Positions 14,846-22,180 of a DNA stretch of 22,180 nucleotides are shown piece by piece. Positions within the stretch are counted from its first letter, which is position 1; each line of letters begins with the position of its first letter. Origin of the DNA: Bacillota bacterium. GTDB lineage: Bacteria; Bacillota; Clostridia; Lachnospirales; Lachnospiraceae. A program made the position numbers and the translations under genes. The notes below the pieces were generated by a model. It saw only the letters and a list, made by a program, of their open reading frames with translations. It made no database searches and was not told where the DNA came from. Location of the stretch: the NCBI GenBank assembly GCA_023392995.1, contig JAEWMZ010000279.1, positions 1-22,180 on the forward strand. Direction: 5' to 3'.

Positions 14846-15904
14846 TTATATTACGGAAAACTTATATATTGTTACCGAATCAAATTCCTTTCCTGCTTTT
14901 AACAGGCATGAAGGAAAGCTGCTGATATTGCAGGAATTCGGGAAATACTGTGTCTCAAAACATACCCCATCTCTCTTTTTATAGACGGCCCCATCCTTGC
15001 TATCTTCAACCGGAGTCAGGAAATTCGCTGTATATAGCTGCATCCCCGGTAAATCGGTAAATACCTCCATCTTTCTTCCACTCTTCTCATCGGTCAGCTC
15101 TGCAACCTTCTCTACATCGGTACCGCTAATATCAAGAACATAATTATGATCGTAACCACCGGCAAATACAAGAGGTTCATAATTCGCTTCAATATCCTGT
15201 CCCAGCTTCTTTGCGACTCTGAAGTCCATCGGGGTACCGGCTACCTCTCTGATCTCTCCGGTAGGAATTAATTGCTTGTCCGTTGGGGTAAATTGATTCG
15301 CTTTAATCCATACCTTATGATCAAGTACGGAGCCTGCATTATGTCCGGATAGATTGAAATAGGAATGATTGGTTAAATTAACAATGGTATCACGATCAGA
15401 TACTGCCAGATACTCAATTACCAATTCATTCGCTTCTGTTAAGCTATAAGTAACCGTAACATCCAAATTCCCAGGGAAACCTTGCTCCATATGGGGGCTC
15501 AGTCTGGAAAATTCTACGCTTGCAATATCATCATCCTCATAGCTTTCGGCTTCATATATAAATTTATTATATCCAGTAAATCCGCCATGGAGGTTATTCT
15601 CTCCGTCATTCTTCTCCAGCTCATATACCTTGCCATTAATCTCGAATTTTGCTCCACCAATTCGATTCCCATGTCTGCCAATAAAGGAGCCAAGACCTGG
15701 TGCATTTTTTTCATAACCGGCAACCTTATCATAGCCTAAATTAACATCGGCCATTACTCCCTTGGAATCAGGAACAATAATACTAACAATATTTGCTCCA
15801 TAATTGGTCAGGGAAATCTTCATTCCATTTCCATTCGTTAAGGTGTATAGTGTTACCGCTTCACCTTGTGCAGTTTTTCCAAATGATTTTTGTGTGATCT
15901 TCAT
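14846..15904 (-). CDS. galM: Aldose 1-epimerase (mutarotase)
   Basis: The enzyme interconverts alpha and beta anomers of galactose and other aldoses. The 352-residue protein has the expected active-site residues: H106 (NNLHGGFTGYNK), H180 (LTNHSYFNLSG), D252 (GGYDHNYVL) and E317 (GVCFETQYFP). ACGAGGAG sits about eight bases upstream of the ATG at 15904. It appears to be a single-gene unit with its own promoter and lies among unrelated genes. It could support hexose use generally; no direct tie to the microcompartment is visible. Confidence 0.95.
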   Translation of the reverse strand: MKITQKSFGKTAQGEAVTLYTLTNGNGMKISLTNYGANIVSIIVPDSKGVMADVNLGYDKVAGYEKNAPGLGSFIGRHGNRIGGAKFEINGKVYELEKNDGENNLHGGFTGYNKFIYEAESYEDDDIASVEFSRLSPHMEQGFPGNLDVTVTYSLTEANELVIEYLAVSDRDTIVNLTNHSYFNLSGHNAGSVLDHKVWIKANQFTPTDKQLIPTGEIREVAGTPMDFRVAKKLGQDIEANYEPLVFAGGYDHNYVLDISGTDVEKVAELTDEKSGRKMEVFTDLPGMQLYTANFLTPVEDSKDGAVYKKRDGVCFETQYFPNSCNISSFPSCLLKAGKEFDSVTIYKFSVI

Positions 15905-15948
15905 CTTCTTACTCCTCGTCCTAAAGATATTAACACTCTTAGTTAATT

Positions 15949-15976
15949 ATTATATCATATTGGCTAAAAATAGCAA
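15949..15976 (-). promoter_or_regulatory. Probable galM promoter
   Basis: On the minus strand TTGCTA (15971-15976) and a perfect TATAAT (15949-15954) are 16 bp apart, about 45 bp upstream of the galM start. Confidence 0.55.
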
Positions 15977-16101
15977 ATAGTTTATTCTCCATGATATGAC
16001 AATTATGCCGGGTCTTTCCTTAATCACATCCCGGTCAGCTATACAACGCCATATAAGGTTACCTGCACTGTTTACTTATTTTCTTATACTGTTTTCCCAG
16101 A

Positions 16102-16130
16102 TTGACACAGAAGATAGCCAATGCTATACT
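16102..16130 (+). promoter_or_regulatory. Consensus promoter of the B12-responsive unit
   Basis: TTGACA (16102-16107) and TATACT (16125-16130) are 17 bp apart. Transcription would start near 16137, about 15 bases before the riboswitch begins. Confidence 0.85.
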
Positions 16131-16151
16131 TAAATTGTTAAAATATTAGAG

Positions 16152-16371
16152 ATAAGTGGTTGCACAGCAATATAGTTTTATATATTTGACATTGCTGTCT
16201 AACATAATAGGGAAACAGGTTAAAAACCTGTACGGTCTCGCCGCTGTATTTGGGGAGCTCATTGAGGCAAGAATTGTCTTGTTAAAATCACTGGATATGA
16301 TTTTGAATTACAGAATTATACCGGGAAGATGCGAAATGAGCTATGATCCAAGAGTCAGAAAACCTGCTTAT
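16152..16371 (+). promoter_or_regulatory. Cobalamin riboswitch
   Basis: The conserved core is readable: ATAGGGAA, then a CAGGT/ACCTG stem, then GGTCTCGCCGCTGTA (16206-16248), and the B12-box-like AGTCAGAAAACCTGC (16353-16367). The outer helix pairs ATAAGTGGTT (16152-16161) with AACCTGCTTAT (16361-16371), leaving one bulged base. An additional ACAGCAAT/ATTGCTGT hairpin lies after the first strand. Cobalamin binding should switch off the downstream genes through the terminator at 16522. The 98-codon open frame across this stretch (16156-16452) is a shadow of the RNA. Confidence 0.93.
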
Positions 16372-16521
16372 TTCTGGTACCAAGCATTCCACGAGGATTT
16401 GGATATGGGTACAATAAATGAAGCAGCTGCAGATGTATATGACGCGAATTAAAATTTCGTGTGATATACGCTATGATATAATATTCCCTGTTCTGTGCTA
16501 AGCTGTAATATGATTTTATTG

Positions 16522-16558
16522 TCCTTTCCTGATTAATTCGTGGGTAAAGGATTTTTTT
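16522..16558 (+). terminator. Riboswitch-linked intrinsic terminator
   Basis: TCCTTT (16522-16527) pairs with AAAGGA (16546-16551), extended by CC/GG with a bulge, and is followed by seven T (16552-16558). It is the likely expression platform of the cobalamin riboswitch. Confidence 0.8.
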
Positions 16559-16730
16559 ATTGCTTTTAGGTAATTACGAAACCATATAGTTTTTGTAATT
16601 GTATACACAGCAAATGCTATTTCTTCGCTCCAACGCTTCCTCCGGGCTTAGCTTCCGCTTCGAAACAGTATTTGTTGTGTATACAATTGCTTCAGTTAAT
16701 GAGTTTCGCTATTACCTATTTATTGCTTTT
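16556..16730. mobile_element. MITE-like palindromic insertion with 12-bp flanking direct repeats
   Basis: A 151-bp palindromic segment (16568-16718) is bounded on both sides by the direct repeat TTTATTGCTTTT (16556-16567 and 16719-16730). Terminal inverted repeats are TAGGTAATTACGAAAC (16567-16582) and GTTTCGCTATTACCTA (16703-16718), 14 of 16 paired. An inner pair, AATTGTATACACAGCAAAT (16597-16615) and ATTTGTTGTGTATACAATT (16670-16688), matches at all 19 positions allowing one G-U. It encodes no protein. Removing it and one repeat copy would place the riboswitch terminator directly in front of the ribosome site of the next gene. Confidence 0.65.
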
Positions 16731-16747
16731 TTTGAAAGGAGGAGCTA

Positions 16748-17149
16748 ATGAAAAACAATAAATATTTCAAGCCTCTGCTGGCTGTGGCTATCTTGGCATT
16801 ATTGGTAATTGTTATGTCCTTAATTTATAACCAGTTAAAGCCTGAGACTTCAAAAGGTTCGAAAACAGTTGCTGTTGAAGTTGTTATTCCAGAAGAGAAA
16901 ACGAAGACTTTTACCTTACATACGGACGCCGAATACTTAAGTCAGGCACTGGAGGAGCAGCAGCTCATCAAAGGCACTGCCGGTGATTACGGCTTATTTA
17001 TTACCGAAGTAAACGGGCACGTTGCTGATGACGCAAAACAGGAATGGTGGTGTATCACAAAAGACGGCGCTGATGTATATACCGGAGTTGACACCACACC
17101 AATTGCAGATGGAGATCGTTATGAAATCACTCTTATTACAGGTTACTAG
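16748..17149 (+). CDS. Membrane-anchored DUF4430 (transcobalamin C-terminal-like) protein
   Basis: This 133-residue protein has an uncleaved-looking hydrophobic anchor (about residues 9-27, no lipobox Cys). A short linker leads to a DUF4430-type domain (about 40-133) with the hallmarks EWWCITKDG (W100, W101) and the C-terminal PIADGDRYEITLITGY. DUF4430 is the family that includes the C-terminal beta domain of animal transcobalamin and intrinsic factor. The domain should face outside the membrane. AAAGGAGG lies upstream of the ATG. Cobalamin-riboswitch control and the overlapping ECF S-component gene suggest it captures or hands over a corrinoid. That role is inferred; DUF4430 also occurs in unrelated surface proteins. 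Confidence 0.88.
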   Translation: MKNNKYFKPLLAVAILALLVIVMSLIYNQLKPETSKGSKTVAVEVVIPEEKTKTFTLHTDAEYLSQALEEQQLIKGTAGDYGLFITEVNGHVADDAKQEWWCITKDGADVYTGVDTTPIADGDRYEITLITGY

Positions 17150-17720
17150 AAATGAAAAGGCTCATCTCCTGAATGACAGAAGAATAACAGTTAAGGAAAA
17201 GACCCATCTCCTGAATGAAAGAAGAATAACAGTTAAGGATATTGCCCTGATTGGTATGATGAGTGCTATCCTCCTTGCCGTTCAGATTGGCTTTAGCTTT
17301 CTCCCTAACATTGAGCTGATTTCTCTGCTGATCATACTGTATACTTTAATCTTTGGCTGGAGAGCCATTTATATCATCTATGTATTTGTAGCTGTTGAAG
17401 GCCTTGTATATGGCTTCGGCTTATGGTGGTTCTCGTACCTGTATATCTGGACTGTCTTATACCTCATTACCAAGGTATTTCATAAGCTTCGTTCACCACT
17501 TTATTGGGCTGTTATCTCAGGAGCCTATGGGCTAAGCTTTGGCGCTTTGTATTCACTCGTCGTGGTAATTACAAGCGGAATTCACAGCGGATTAGCAAGC
17601 TGGGTACAGGGTATTCCCTTTGATATCGCACATTGTATTGGTAATTTTATGATTACGCTGCTTTTATTTAAACCTCTCTATTTTGTTTTAGGCAAATTAA
17701 ATCGTCAATTCGCACATTAA
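17121..17720 (+). CDS. ECF transporter S component, probably for cobalamin or a corrinoid
   Basis: This 199-residue integral membrane protein has about six hydrophobic segments from residue 40 onward and motifs seen in ECF substrate-binding subunits (VKDIALIGMMSAILLAVQIG, FGWRAIYIIYVFVAVEG, GIPFDIAHCIGNF). S components bind a vitamin and dock on a shared energising module (EcfA, EcfA', EcfT), none of which is encoded here. I chose the ATG at 17121, six bases after GGAG; it overlaps the DUF4430 gene by 29 bp, indicating translational coupling. The N-terminus contains an in-frame duplication of 14 residues. The cobalamin riboswitch upstream makes B12 (CbrT-like) the likely substrate; the sequence alone does not prove it. 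Confidence 0.88.
   Translation: MKSLLLQVTRNEKAHLLNDRRITVKEKTHLLNERRITVKDIALIGMMSAILLAVQIGFSFLPNIELISLLIILYTLIFGWRAIYIIYVFVAVEGLVYGFGLWWFSYLYIWTVLYLITKVFHKLRSPLYWAVISGAYGLSFGALYSLVVVITSGIHSGLASWVQGIPFDIAHCIGNFMITLLLFKPLYFVLGKLNRQFAH
17154..17237 (+). repeat. In-frame 42-bp tandem duplication in the ECF S-component gene
   Basis: Positions 17154-17195 and 17196-17237 match at 39 of 42 bases. They encode EKAHLLNDRRITVK and EKTHLLNERRITVK, in the cytoplasmic N-terminus ahead of the first membrane helix. Confidence 0.9.
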
Positions 17721-17751
17721 TTTAGAATATTTTGTAAAATTCAGCTCAAAA

Positions 17752-17791
17752 AAAGGTTATCCTCAATGATCACTCATTAAGGATAACCTTT
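17752..17791. terminator. Bidirectional intrinsic terminator
   Basis: AAAGGTTATCCT (17752-17763) pairs with AGGATAACCTTT (17780-17791), with an inner AATGA/TCATT pair. On the minus strand the stem is followed by a run of T, ending the cold-shock transcript. On the plus strand it closes the ECF S-component unit. Confidence 0.88.
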
Positions 17792-17894
17792 AATCAACTG
17801 TTCTACTTAATACAGCACTATTTCTTTATAAACTCATTTCTATTAAAAACAAAATTTATATTATAGAAAAGGTACACTGTAATCTCAACATTGA

Positions 17895-18095
17895 TTATAA
17901 TTTTGTTACGTTAGTTGCCTGAGGACCCTTAGCTCCTTGAACTACTTCGAAAGCAACAGCTTGACCTTCTTCTAAGGATTTGAAACCATCCATATTAAGA
18001 CCGCTGTAATGTACGAATACATCGTTTCCCTGCTCATCAGAGATAAAACCGAATCCTTTTTGATTGTTGAACCACTTTACTGTACCTTTGTTCAT
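17895..18095 (-). CDS. csp: Cold-shock protein (CspA family)
   Basis: This 66-residue single cold-shock domain binds single-stranded RNA and DNA as an RNA chaperone. RNP1 is KGFGFI (residues 13-18) and RNP2 VFVHY (26-30); the start MNKGTVKWFN is family-typical. I chose the ATG at 18095, with GGAGG eight bases upstream. The open frame continues to 18182 but those codons cross the promoter. It forms a single-gene unit between its promoter and a strong terminator. Confidence 0.97.
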   Translation of the reverse strand: MNKGTVKWFNNQKGFGFISDEQGNDVFVHYSGLNMDGFKSLEEGQAVAFEVVQGAKGPQATNVTKL

Positions 18096-18153
18096 GTAAA
18101 AATTCCTCCAAATAAAAATATTATCTTGTTGTCGATCTCTCGTCAACATCCTA

Positions 18154-18182
18154 ATTTTAACACTTATTTCTAGTCCTGTCAA
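18154..18182 (-). promoter_or_regulatory. Promoter of the cold-shock gene
   Basis: On the minus strand TTGACA (18177-18182) and TAAAAT (18154-18159) are exactly 17 bp apart, giving a leader of about 50 bases. Confidence 0.8.
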
Positions 18183-18282
18183 ATATTATTTGTCGACATA
18201 ATGCTATATCGATAGTGCATTTTTTTCAAAGTGTTTGTACATTTATCATAAATATTATTTCTCATAGCAATTGATCCCATTT

Positions 18283-18561
18283 CTATTCCATTCCCAGTAA
18301 ACGAAGAAGAATAAGGAAATAGATTAGCGCCGCTGCCGGAAACAGAACTAAAAATTTCTTGTGCTTTGTTTTATGGTGAAAAACATACATTCCCGCCAAC
18401 GAACCGATCCCACCACCCAGAAACGCTATGGCGATCAATGTTTTTTCCTGAATACGCCAGGCTCTTCGCCTTGCTCTTCTCTTATCAATTCCCATAACAG
18501 CAAATCCAAGAAGAGTCATAAGAGCGAGATATCCATAAATATATAAAATTATTTGTTCCAT
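18283..18561 (-). CDS. DUF1294 small membrane protein
   Basis: This 92-residue protein has three hydrophobic segments (about 4-24, 42-61 and 69-88) and the DUF1294 signatures MGIDKRRARRRAWRIQEKTL and FLGGGIGSLAGMYVFHHKTKHKKF. Function in the family is unknown. Its start overlaps the end of aspS by 13 bases, so it is probably translated by coupling from the same mRNA. No clear terminator is seen in the 100 bp downstream. Confidence 0.9.
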   Translation of the reverse strand: MEQIILYIYGYLALMTLLGFAVMGIDKRRARRRAWRIQEKTLIAIAFLGGGIGSLAGMYVFHHKTKHKKFLVLFPAAALIYFLILLRLLGME

Positions 18562-20354
18562 ATATAATTCTGATCGTTGGTGAGACTAATCTCTAATTCC
18601 TTCAACTGCTTCTCTTCCACAAGATTCGGAGCCTCTGACATAAGGCAGGAAGCATCCTTTACTTTCGGGAACGCAATTACATCACGGATGCTGTCTTCCT
18701 TTGCCATAAGCATAATCAGACGATCCAAGCCATATGCAAGACCAGCATGGGGAGGAACACCATATTTGAAAGCATTTAATAAGAATCCAAACTGCTCATA
18801 CGCTCTTTCCTTTGTAAAGCCCAACACCTCAAACATCTTTTCCTGTACCTCATTCTGGTAGATTCTGACGGACCCTCCGCCAATCTCTGTACCATTCAAG
18901 GTGATATCATATGCTTTCGCTCTAACCTTTCCAGGATCGGTATCGAGTAAATGAAGATCTTCCTCCATTGGCATGGTAAATGGATGATGCTTTGCAGTAT
19001 AGCGGTTTTCTTCCTTGGAATATTCCAACAGAGGGAATTCTGTAATCCAGAGGAATTTATACTCATCCTTATGAAGAAGTCCAAGGTTCTTTGCTATCTC
19101 AACACGAAGAGCACCCAGTGCGGCAAATACAACATCATCTTCATCTGCTGCAAATAACAATAAGTCTCCCGGCTCTCCGCTCATGGCGGTCACCAGAGCT
19201 TTTAATTCGTCTTCAGTTAAGAATTTTGCAAAGGAGGATTTATAGGAGCCATCTGCCTCAATTGCCAGGTATGCCAGACCTTTTGCGCCATAGTCTTTCA
19301 CAAAGCTGACAAGGGCATCAATCTTCTTGCGAGGCATATCTCCCTGTCCTTTGGCATTAATTCCGCGAACGGAACCACCATTTGCAAGTGCTCCAGTAAA
19401 TACACTGAAGCCGCATCCTTTAACAACTTCAGATACATTCTTAAGTTCAAATCCAAAACGTACATCCGGCTTGTCTGAGCCAAAACGTTCCATAGCCTCT
19501 GCATAGGTCATTCTCTGAATTGGCAGAGGAATCTCAATTCCAATGGCCTCTTCAAACATTTTTTTCAGCAAGCGTTCATTCACATCCAGTACATCTTCTA
19601 CATCCACAAAGGAAAGCTCCATATCAATCTGAGTAAATTCCGGCTGTCTGTCAGCACGAAGATCCTCATCACGGAAGCATTTTACAATCTGGAAGTAACG
19701 GTCATAGCCGGATACCATTAATAACTGCTTAAAGATCTGGGGTGACTGGGGTAAGGCATAGAAGTTACCCGGATGTACACGGCTTGGCACCAGATAATCT
19801 CTTGCACCTTCCGGTGTACTTTTTGTCAGAACAGGAGTTTCGATCTCTAAGAAGCCCTCCTCCGCCAGAAACTGACGAGTCACAGTTGCTACCTTACTGC
19901 GTAAGATCATATTTTTTTGAATGTCCGGTCTTCTTAGATCCAGATAACGGTATTTTAATCTTAAATCTTCCTTGGTTTTGGACTCCTCTTCAATCGGAAA
20001 CGGAGGTGTCTCTGCTTCTGATAATACGCGAAGCTCTGTCGCTCTAATCTCAATATCTCCGGTAGCTAAATTCTCATTGATACCACCAGAACGAGCCTCT
20101 ACCTTTCCAACAACTGCAATTACAAATTCGCTTCTGATTTTTTCTGCCTTTGCAAAATTATCTGCGCCACAATCACTTTCTTCAAATATTATCTGCAAAA
20201 GACCGGAACGATCTCTTAGATCGATGAAGATAATTCCGCCTTTATTTCTATATTTTTGCACCCATCCCATCACAGTAACCGTCTCACCAACATTTTTATT
20301 GGTAACCTCAGTACATCTGTGACTTCTATGCAAGCCTTTCATTGCTTCTGCCAT
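18549..20354 (-). CDS. aspS: Aspartyl-tRNA synthetase
   Basis: This 601-residue class II synthetase charges tRNA-Asp. An N-terminal anticodon-binding OB fold spans about 21-115. Motif 1 lies at FLEIETPVLTKSTPEGARDYLVPSR (about 168-192, given in parts: FLEIETPVL, STPEGARDY). Motif 2 contains FRDEDLRADRQPEFTQID (227-244), and motif 3 GLAYGLDRLIMLMA is near the C-terminus. The bacterial GAD insert lies between motifs 2 and 3. I chose the ATG at 20354 with AAAGGAG upstream. An earlier in-frame ATG at 20402 lacks a ribosome site. In the OB fold the position that is often Leu in discriminating and His in non-discriminating enzymes appears to be Lys (YRNKGG), so tRNA-Asn mischarging cannot be judged. 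Confidence 0.97.
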   Translation of the reverse strand: MAEAMKGLHRSHRCTEVTNKNVGETVTVMGWVQKYRNKGGIIFIDLRDRSGLLQIIFEESDCGADNFAKAEKIRSEFVIAVVGKVEARSGGINENLATGDIEIRATELRVLSEAETPPFPIEEESKTKEDLRLKYRYLDLRRPDIQKNMILRSKVATVTRQFLAEEGFLEIETPVLTKSTPEGARDYLVPSRVHPGNFYALPQSPQIFKQLLMVSGYDRYFQIVKCFRDEDLRADRQPEFTQIDMELSFVDVEDVLDVNERLLKKMFEEAIGIEIPLPIQRMTYAEAMERFGSDKPDVRFGFELKNVSEVVKGCGFSVFTGALANGGSVRGINAKGQGDMPRKKIDALVSFVKDYGAKGLAYLAIEADGSYKSSFAKFLTEDELKALVTAMSGEPGDLLLFAADEDDVVFAALGALRVEIAKNLGLLHKDEYKFLWITEFPLLEYSKEENRYTAKHHPFTMPMEEDLHLLDTDPGKVRAKAYDITLNGTEIGGGSVRIYQNEVQEKMFEVLGFTKERAYEQFGFLLNAFKYGVPPHAGLAYGLDRLIMLMAKEDSIRDVIAFPKVKDASCLMSEAPNLVEEKQLKELEISLTNDQNYIWNK

Positions 20355-20421
20355 TTTTCCAATCTCCTTTATCTCACTTAAGCCTCTGACCTCCAAGGCC
20401 AAGACCCCTGATAACGCAATT

Positions 20422-20450
20422 ATTTTAATCCATTTTAAACGGTATGTCTA
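20422..20450 (-). promoter_or_regulatory. Probable aspS promoter
   Basis: On the minus strand TAGACA (20445-20450) and TAAAAT (20422-20427) are 17 bp apart, in the 199-bp gap between the Dabb gene and aspS. It suggests aspS can be transcribed apart from hisS. No T-box motif was seen in this gap. Confidence 0.6.
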
Positions 20451-20553
20451 CCAGTTTATTCTACATTCTGTTACAACACACGCTAAACCTTCATTCACTC
20501 CTATGCCTTAGGATTTCGGATGTGATATGATGTGATATGCTCTGCGTTTCACA

Positions 20554-20859
20554 CTAATCCACAATAAAATCAATACATTTACGGTTACTTGTAATTGGTT
20601 TAACAAAATTCGTTCCAACTCGTACATGTTCTGGGTGTACAATATATTCCTTTAATGCCTTTTCATCAACAAATACGCTGTCCAGCACCAAGTCGGAGTC
20701 CGAGGTGGAAAGCTGATTCAAATAGACATTAATTGATATAACACCTGGTATTACATCCTTTAAGCTTTCCAATTCCTTCTTCATTTGAGCTGCCTTCACT
20801 CCTCTTTCCTCTTCGGAAAGATGCTCCGCGAAATTCCATGCTACAAAATGTCTAACCAT
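20554..20859 (-). CDS. Dabb (stress-responsive A/B barrel) domain protein
   Basis: This 101-residue protein matches the Dabb ferredoxin-like fold: N-terminal MVRHFVAWNF, central VIPGVISINVYLN, DSVFVDEKALKEYIVHPEHV, and C-terminal KPITSNRKCIDF. Such proteins form dimeric barrels of mostly unknown function. Its start is 41 bp after the hisS stop, so it is probably cotranscribed with hisS. No catalytic residue can be assigned. Confidence 0.9.
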   Translation of the reverse strand: MVRHFVAWNFAEHLSEEERGVKAAQMKKELESLKDVIPGVISINVYLNQLSTSDSDLVLDSVFVDEKALKEYIVHPEHVRVGTNFVKPITSNRKCIDFIVD

Positions 20860-20900
20860 TGCAATAGCCTCCTAATCATGATTGATGTTATTGGGTTTAT

Positions 20901-22145
20901 TTATAAGAAAATTTCTGCTATTTTATCCAGCGCTACTTCTGTTTGTTCCCCATTTTCCATATTCTTAATATTGGCCTTGTTATTACTTAACTCATCGGCT
21001 CCGATAATAACTGTGTTTTTTGCACCAATTTTATTCGCATATTTCATTTGAGCTTTTACACTTCGGTCCATATAATCGGTTTCAACAATCACACCGGCAC
21101 CACGAAGTCTCTGAACCAGCTTGAAGGCCTCTGCCTTTGCATCCTGTCCCAGAATTCCTACATATAATTCCACGGAAGGCTCCGCTTCCAGTTCAACACC
21201 TTCCACCGCTAACTCATTGATAATCCGCTCAATACCAAAGCCAAAACCAACGGCTGGAATATCCTGCTTTTCATCTACCTCATGGATGAGATTATCATAT
21301 CTTCCACCGCCACATAACGTAAAACCTTCGGCATTTACGAATTCAAATACCGTCTTTGTATAGTAATCAAGACCTCTTACAATTCCGGTATCCACTTCAA
21401 ACGGTATTTCAAGCTCATTCAGCAGACGCTGCAGCTCCTCAAAGTGATTTTTGCATTCTTCATCCAGATACTCTATCGTTCTTGGAGCATCTTTCACAAT
21501 CACCTTACAGGAGGGAACTTTACAATCAATAACACGAAGGGGGTTTTTTTGCATTCTCTCACGGCAGGTAGGGCAAAGCTCTGTTTCGTGTTGCTTTAGG
21601 TATGCCAGCAAGGCTTCATTATAGGTCTTACGACAATTACCGCAGCCAATGCTGTTAATGTGAAGCTTTGCACCTTTCATTCCTAGTTCCTTCATGAATT
21701 CCGTCAATAATGTAATTAACTCCACCTCAGCCAAGGGGCTTGCCGAACCGAAAAATTCAATACCGAACTGGTGATGCTGACGCAGACGCCCGCTCTGCGG
21801 ATTCTCATAACGAAAAGCCTGGGTAAAGTAAAACAGCTTCGTCGGCTGACTCTCCGCAAACAAGCCATTCTCCAGAAAAGCTCTTACTGCTCCGGCGGTT
21901 CCCTCCGGCTTTAAGGTAATACTGCGATTTCCTTTATCATCAAAGGTATACATCTCCTTTTGAACAACATCTGTAGTCTCACCCACACCTCTTTGAAAAA
22001 GCACCGTATGCTCAAAGGCAGGCGTAATAATTTCCTTTACGTTATAGGCCTTACAGATTTTACGGGCAATTCCTTCAATGATGGTACGCTTATGCATGTT
22101 GGAGCCATACCAGTCCTGGGTTCCCTTTGGTCTTTGTGTAATCAT
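20901..22145 (-). CDS. hisS: Histidyl-tRNA synthetase
   Basis: This 414-residue class II synthetase charges tRNA-His. Motif 2 lies around residues 105-130 (FTQAFRYENP, HHQFGIEFFG). The histidine-specific motifs are RGLDYYTKT (257-265) and CGGGRYDNL (278-286), and motif 3 is GFGFGIERI (300-308). A Cys-rich insert (C168, C171, C191, C194, C208, C213) is as found in Gram-positive HisRS. The C-terminal anticodon-binding domain starts near residue 325. GGAGG lies upstream of the ATG at 22145. Only 35 bp of upstream sequence are in the window, so its promoter or any T-box leader is not visible. Confidence 0.97.
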   Translation of the reverse strand: MITQRPKGTQDWYGSNMHKRTIIEGIARKICKAYNVKEIITPAFEHTVLFQRGVGETTDVVQKEMYTFDDKGNRSITLKPEGTAGAVRAFLENGLFAESQPTKLFYFTQAFRYENPQSGRLRQHHQFGIEFFGSASPLAEVELITLLTEFMKELGMKGAKLHINSIGCGNCRKTYNEALLAYLKQHETELCPTCRERMQKNPLRVIDCKVPSCKVIVKDAPRTIEYLDEECKNHFEELQRLLNELEIPFEVDTGIVRGLDYYTKTVFEFVNAEGFTLCGGGRYDNLIHEVDEKQDIPAVGFGFGIERIINELAVEGVELEAEPSVELYVGILGQDAKAEAFKLVQRLRGAGVIVETDYMDRSVKAQMKYANKIGAKNTVIIGADELSNNKANIKNMENGEQTEVALDKIAEIFL

Positions 22146-22180
22146 TTTCGTCCTCCATTCTATCTAAAACTAATAGATTC

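Noticed and set aside
16156..16452. 98-codon open frame on the plus strand
   Set aside because: It coincides with the cobalamin riboswitch core and B12 box, has no ribosome site, and no recognisable protein motif.
20355..20553. Possible T-box leader before aspS
   Set aside because: No T-box consensus or terminator hairpin is visible; a plain promoter explains the gap. A T-box before hisS would lie outside the window.

Overview
The window looks like chromosomal DNA of a low-G+C anaerobic Firmicute of the Lachnospiraceae. The gene set and order resemble the fucose/rhamnose microcompartment locus I know from Lachnoclostridium (Clostridium) phytofermentans. That assignment rests on gene content and recall, not on a database match.

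Positions 1-12213, read on the minus strand, hold a bacterial microcompartment (BMC) operon of the glycyl-radical propanediol type (GRM5-like). From its promoter near 12200 the order is: class II fuculose-phosphate-type aldolase, CoA-acylating aldehyde dehydrogenase, zinc alcohol dehydrogenase, four BMC-H shell genes (8221, 7827, 7342, 6707), PduL phosphotransacylase, EutN-type vertex protein, RnfC/PduS-like iron-sulfur protein, PduT-like tandem-BMC protein, DeoR-family regulator, and a B12-independent diol dehydratase cut by the left edge. The inferred pathway is deoxysugar phosphate to lactaldehyde, then 1,2-propanediol, propionaldehyde, and finally propanol plus propionyl-CoA/propionyl-phosphate inside a protein shell. 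Four cargo enzymes carry amphipathic helices that look like encapsulation peptides.

Positions 12214-14845 hold a small two-helix membrane protein of unknown function, a 935-bp AT-rich gap with a possible small RNA, upp, a strong terminator, and a degenerate tandem repeat. galM follows on the minus strand.

Positions 16100-17800 hold a separate plus-strand unit: consensus promoter, cobalamin riboswitch, intrinsic terminator, a palindromic MITE-like insertion flanked by 12-bp direct repeats, a membrane-anchored protein with a transcobalamin-C-terminal-like (DUF4430) domain, and an ECF-transporter S component. Together they suggest a B12 uptake unit beside a B12-independent propanediol pathway.

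Positions 17800-22180, on the minus strand, are housekeeping: a cold-shock protein with its own promoter, and hisS, a Dabb-domain protein, aspS and a DUF1294 membrane protein in that transcription order.

Most of the window belongs to known families. The parts that seem least explained are the B12 uptake unit and its leader insertion, the extended BMC-H shell protein with an internal start, the cysteine-rich linkers in two cargo enzymes, and the candidate small RNA with a C-rich loop.
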